The notes below the pieces were generated by a model. The model was not told where the DNA came from, did not search any database, and was given only the letters and a program-made list of their open reading frames with translations. A DNA stretch of 12,945 bases, from positions 1-12,945 of the forward strand of contig SLST01000098.1 of the NCBI GenBank assembly GCA_007130265.1, given 5' to 3'. The position numbers and the translations under genes are program-made. Below are positions 12,833-12,945 of this stretch, one piece after another. The stretch comes from Spirochaetales bacterium. Lineage in GTDB: Bacteria > Spirochaetota > Spirochaetia > DSM-27196 > SLST01. Each line of letters starts with the position of its first letter. The first letter of the stretch is position 1.

Positions 12833-12945
12833 TCACTGTCCTGGGTCGCTCACGAGCAGCACCTCGATGTCATCGATCGCCGCCTCGTCGCGGCCGCCTG
12901 TGCCGCTGTGGTCTTCGCTCGACCATTTGAGGTGGAGCGTGGCAC
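12833..12945 (-). CDS. C-terminal end of a probable exported or surface protein (5' part outside window)
   Basis: From the right edge, a minus-strand frame runs through 37 codons to TGA at 12835-12833. It reads ATLHLKWSSEDHSGTGGRDE followed by AAIDDIEVLLVSDPGQ. A tryptophan strand, then an Asp/Gly/Ser-rich turn, then 'AIDDIEV' is a pattern I associate with the last strands of jelly-roll domains in secreted bacterial proteins (for example near lamin-tail or extracellular nuclease modules). This is pattern recognition on a short fragment, so family assignment is weak. It ends 14 nt from the convergent oxidoreductase stop; that gap contains only the 8-bp palindrome CCCGCGGG and no terminator. 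Confidence 0.6.
   Translation of the reverse strand, partial: ATLHLKWSSEDHSGTGGRDEAAIDDIEVLLVSDPGQ

Noticed and set aside
11868..12836. Long minus-strand open frame antisense to the Gfo/Idh/MocA gene
   Set aside because: Composition is that of a shadow frame, and the plus-strand protein carries the Rossmann, EKP and catalytic His motifs.

Overview
The window is a GC-rich, gene-dense bacterial chromosome segment with short or overlapping gene junctions. It holds no tRNA, rRNA, CRISPR array, insertion sequence or phage gene. The lifestyle implied is anaerobic and fermentative: a ferredoxin-dependent 2-oxoacid oxidoreductase feeds a butyrate kinase/phosphate butyryltransferase pair, and no respiratory gene is visible. 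The lipoprotein set (DUF4349 plus a small 'FWA..AL..HL' domain) and the branched-chain-acid fermentation theme would suit a spirochaete (Spirochaetota). That placement is an inference, not proven by the sequence.

Layout. (a) 1-2678, minus strand: two translationally coupled ABC exporter half-transporters, the second running off the left edge. (b) 2679-2933: a divergent control region with a sigma70-like promoter for the ABC operon and, on the plus strand, a TATAAT box placed so that the next mRNA should start at its ATG. (c) 2934-5190, plus strand: three genes joined by ATGA overlaps, namely a DUF4349 lipoprotein with an extra C-terminal domain, a shorter DUF4349-like exported protein, and a small lipoprotein. 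Genes two and three together repeat the architecture of gene one. (d) 5191-5282: a strong promoter candidate, TTGACA-N17-CACAAT, with a perfect 14-bp palindrome across the spacer and the -10 box. (e) 5283-10626, plus strand: a six-gene operon, namely a cysteine-rich zinc-ribbon-like protein, a 2x[4Fe-4S] ferredoxin (delta), the alpha subunit, a fused beta-gamma subunit, butyrate kinase and phosphate butyryltransferase. (f) 10616-11275, minus strand: a SAM-dependent O-methyltransferase convergent with ptb. (g) 11321-11815: a DUF456 membrane protein. (h) 11841-12818: a Gfo/Idh/MocA oxidoreductase with an extended -10 box right before its ATG. (i) 12833-12945, minus strand: the last codons of a probable exported protein.

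How the genes work together. Block (e) encodes a compact energy-conserving route. A 2-oxoacid, most simply a transaminated branched-chain amino acid, would be oxidatively decarboxylated to acyl-CoA with reduction of ferredoxin. Ptb would exchange CoA for phosphate, and Buk would transfer the phosphate to ADP, releasing a short-chain acid and ATP. The tight coupling of all six genes behind one apparently operator-controlled promoter supports a single regulated pathway. The most novel-looking parts are the uncharacterised Cys-rich leader gene of that operon, the palindromic operator, the beta-gamma fusion, and the duplicated/fissioned DUF4349 lipoprotein cluster.
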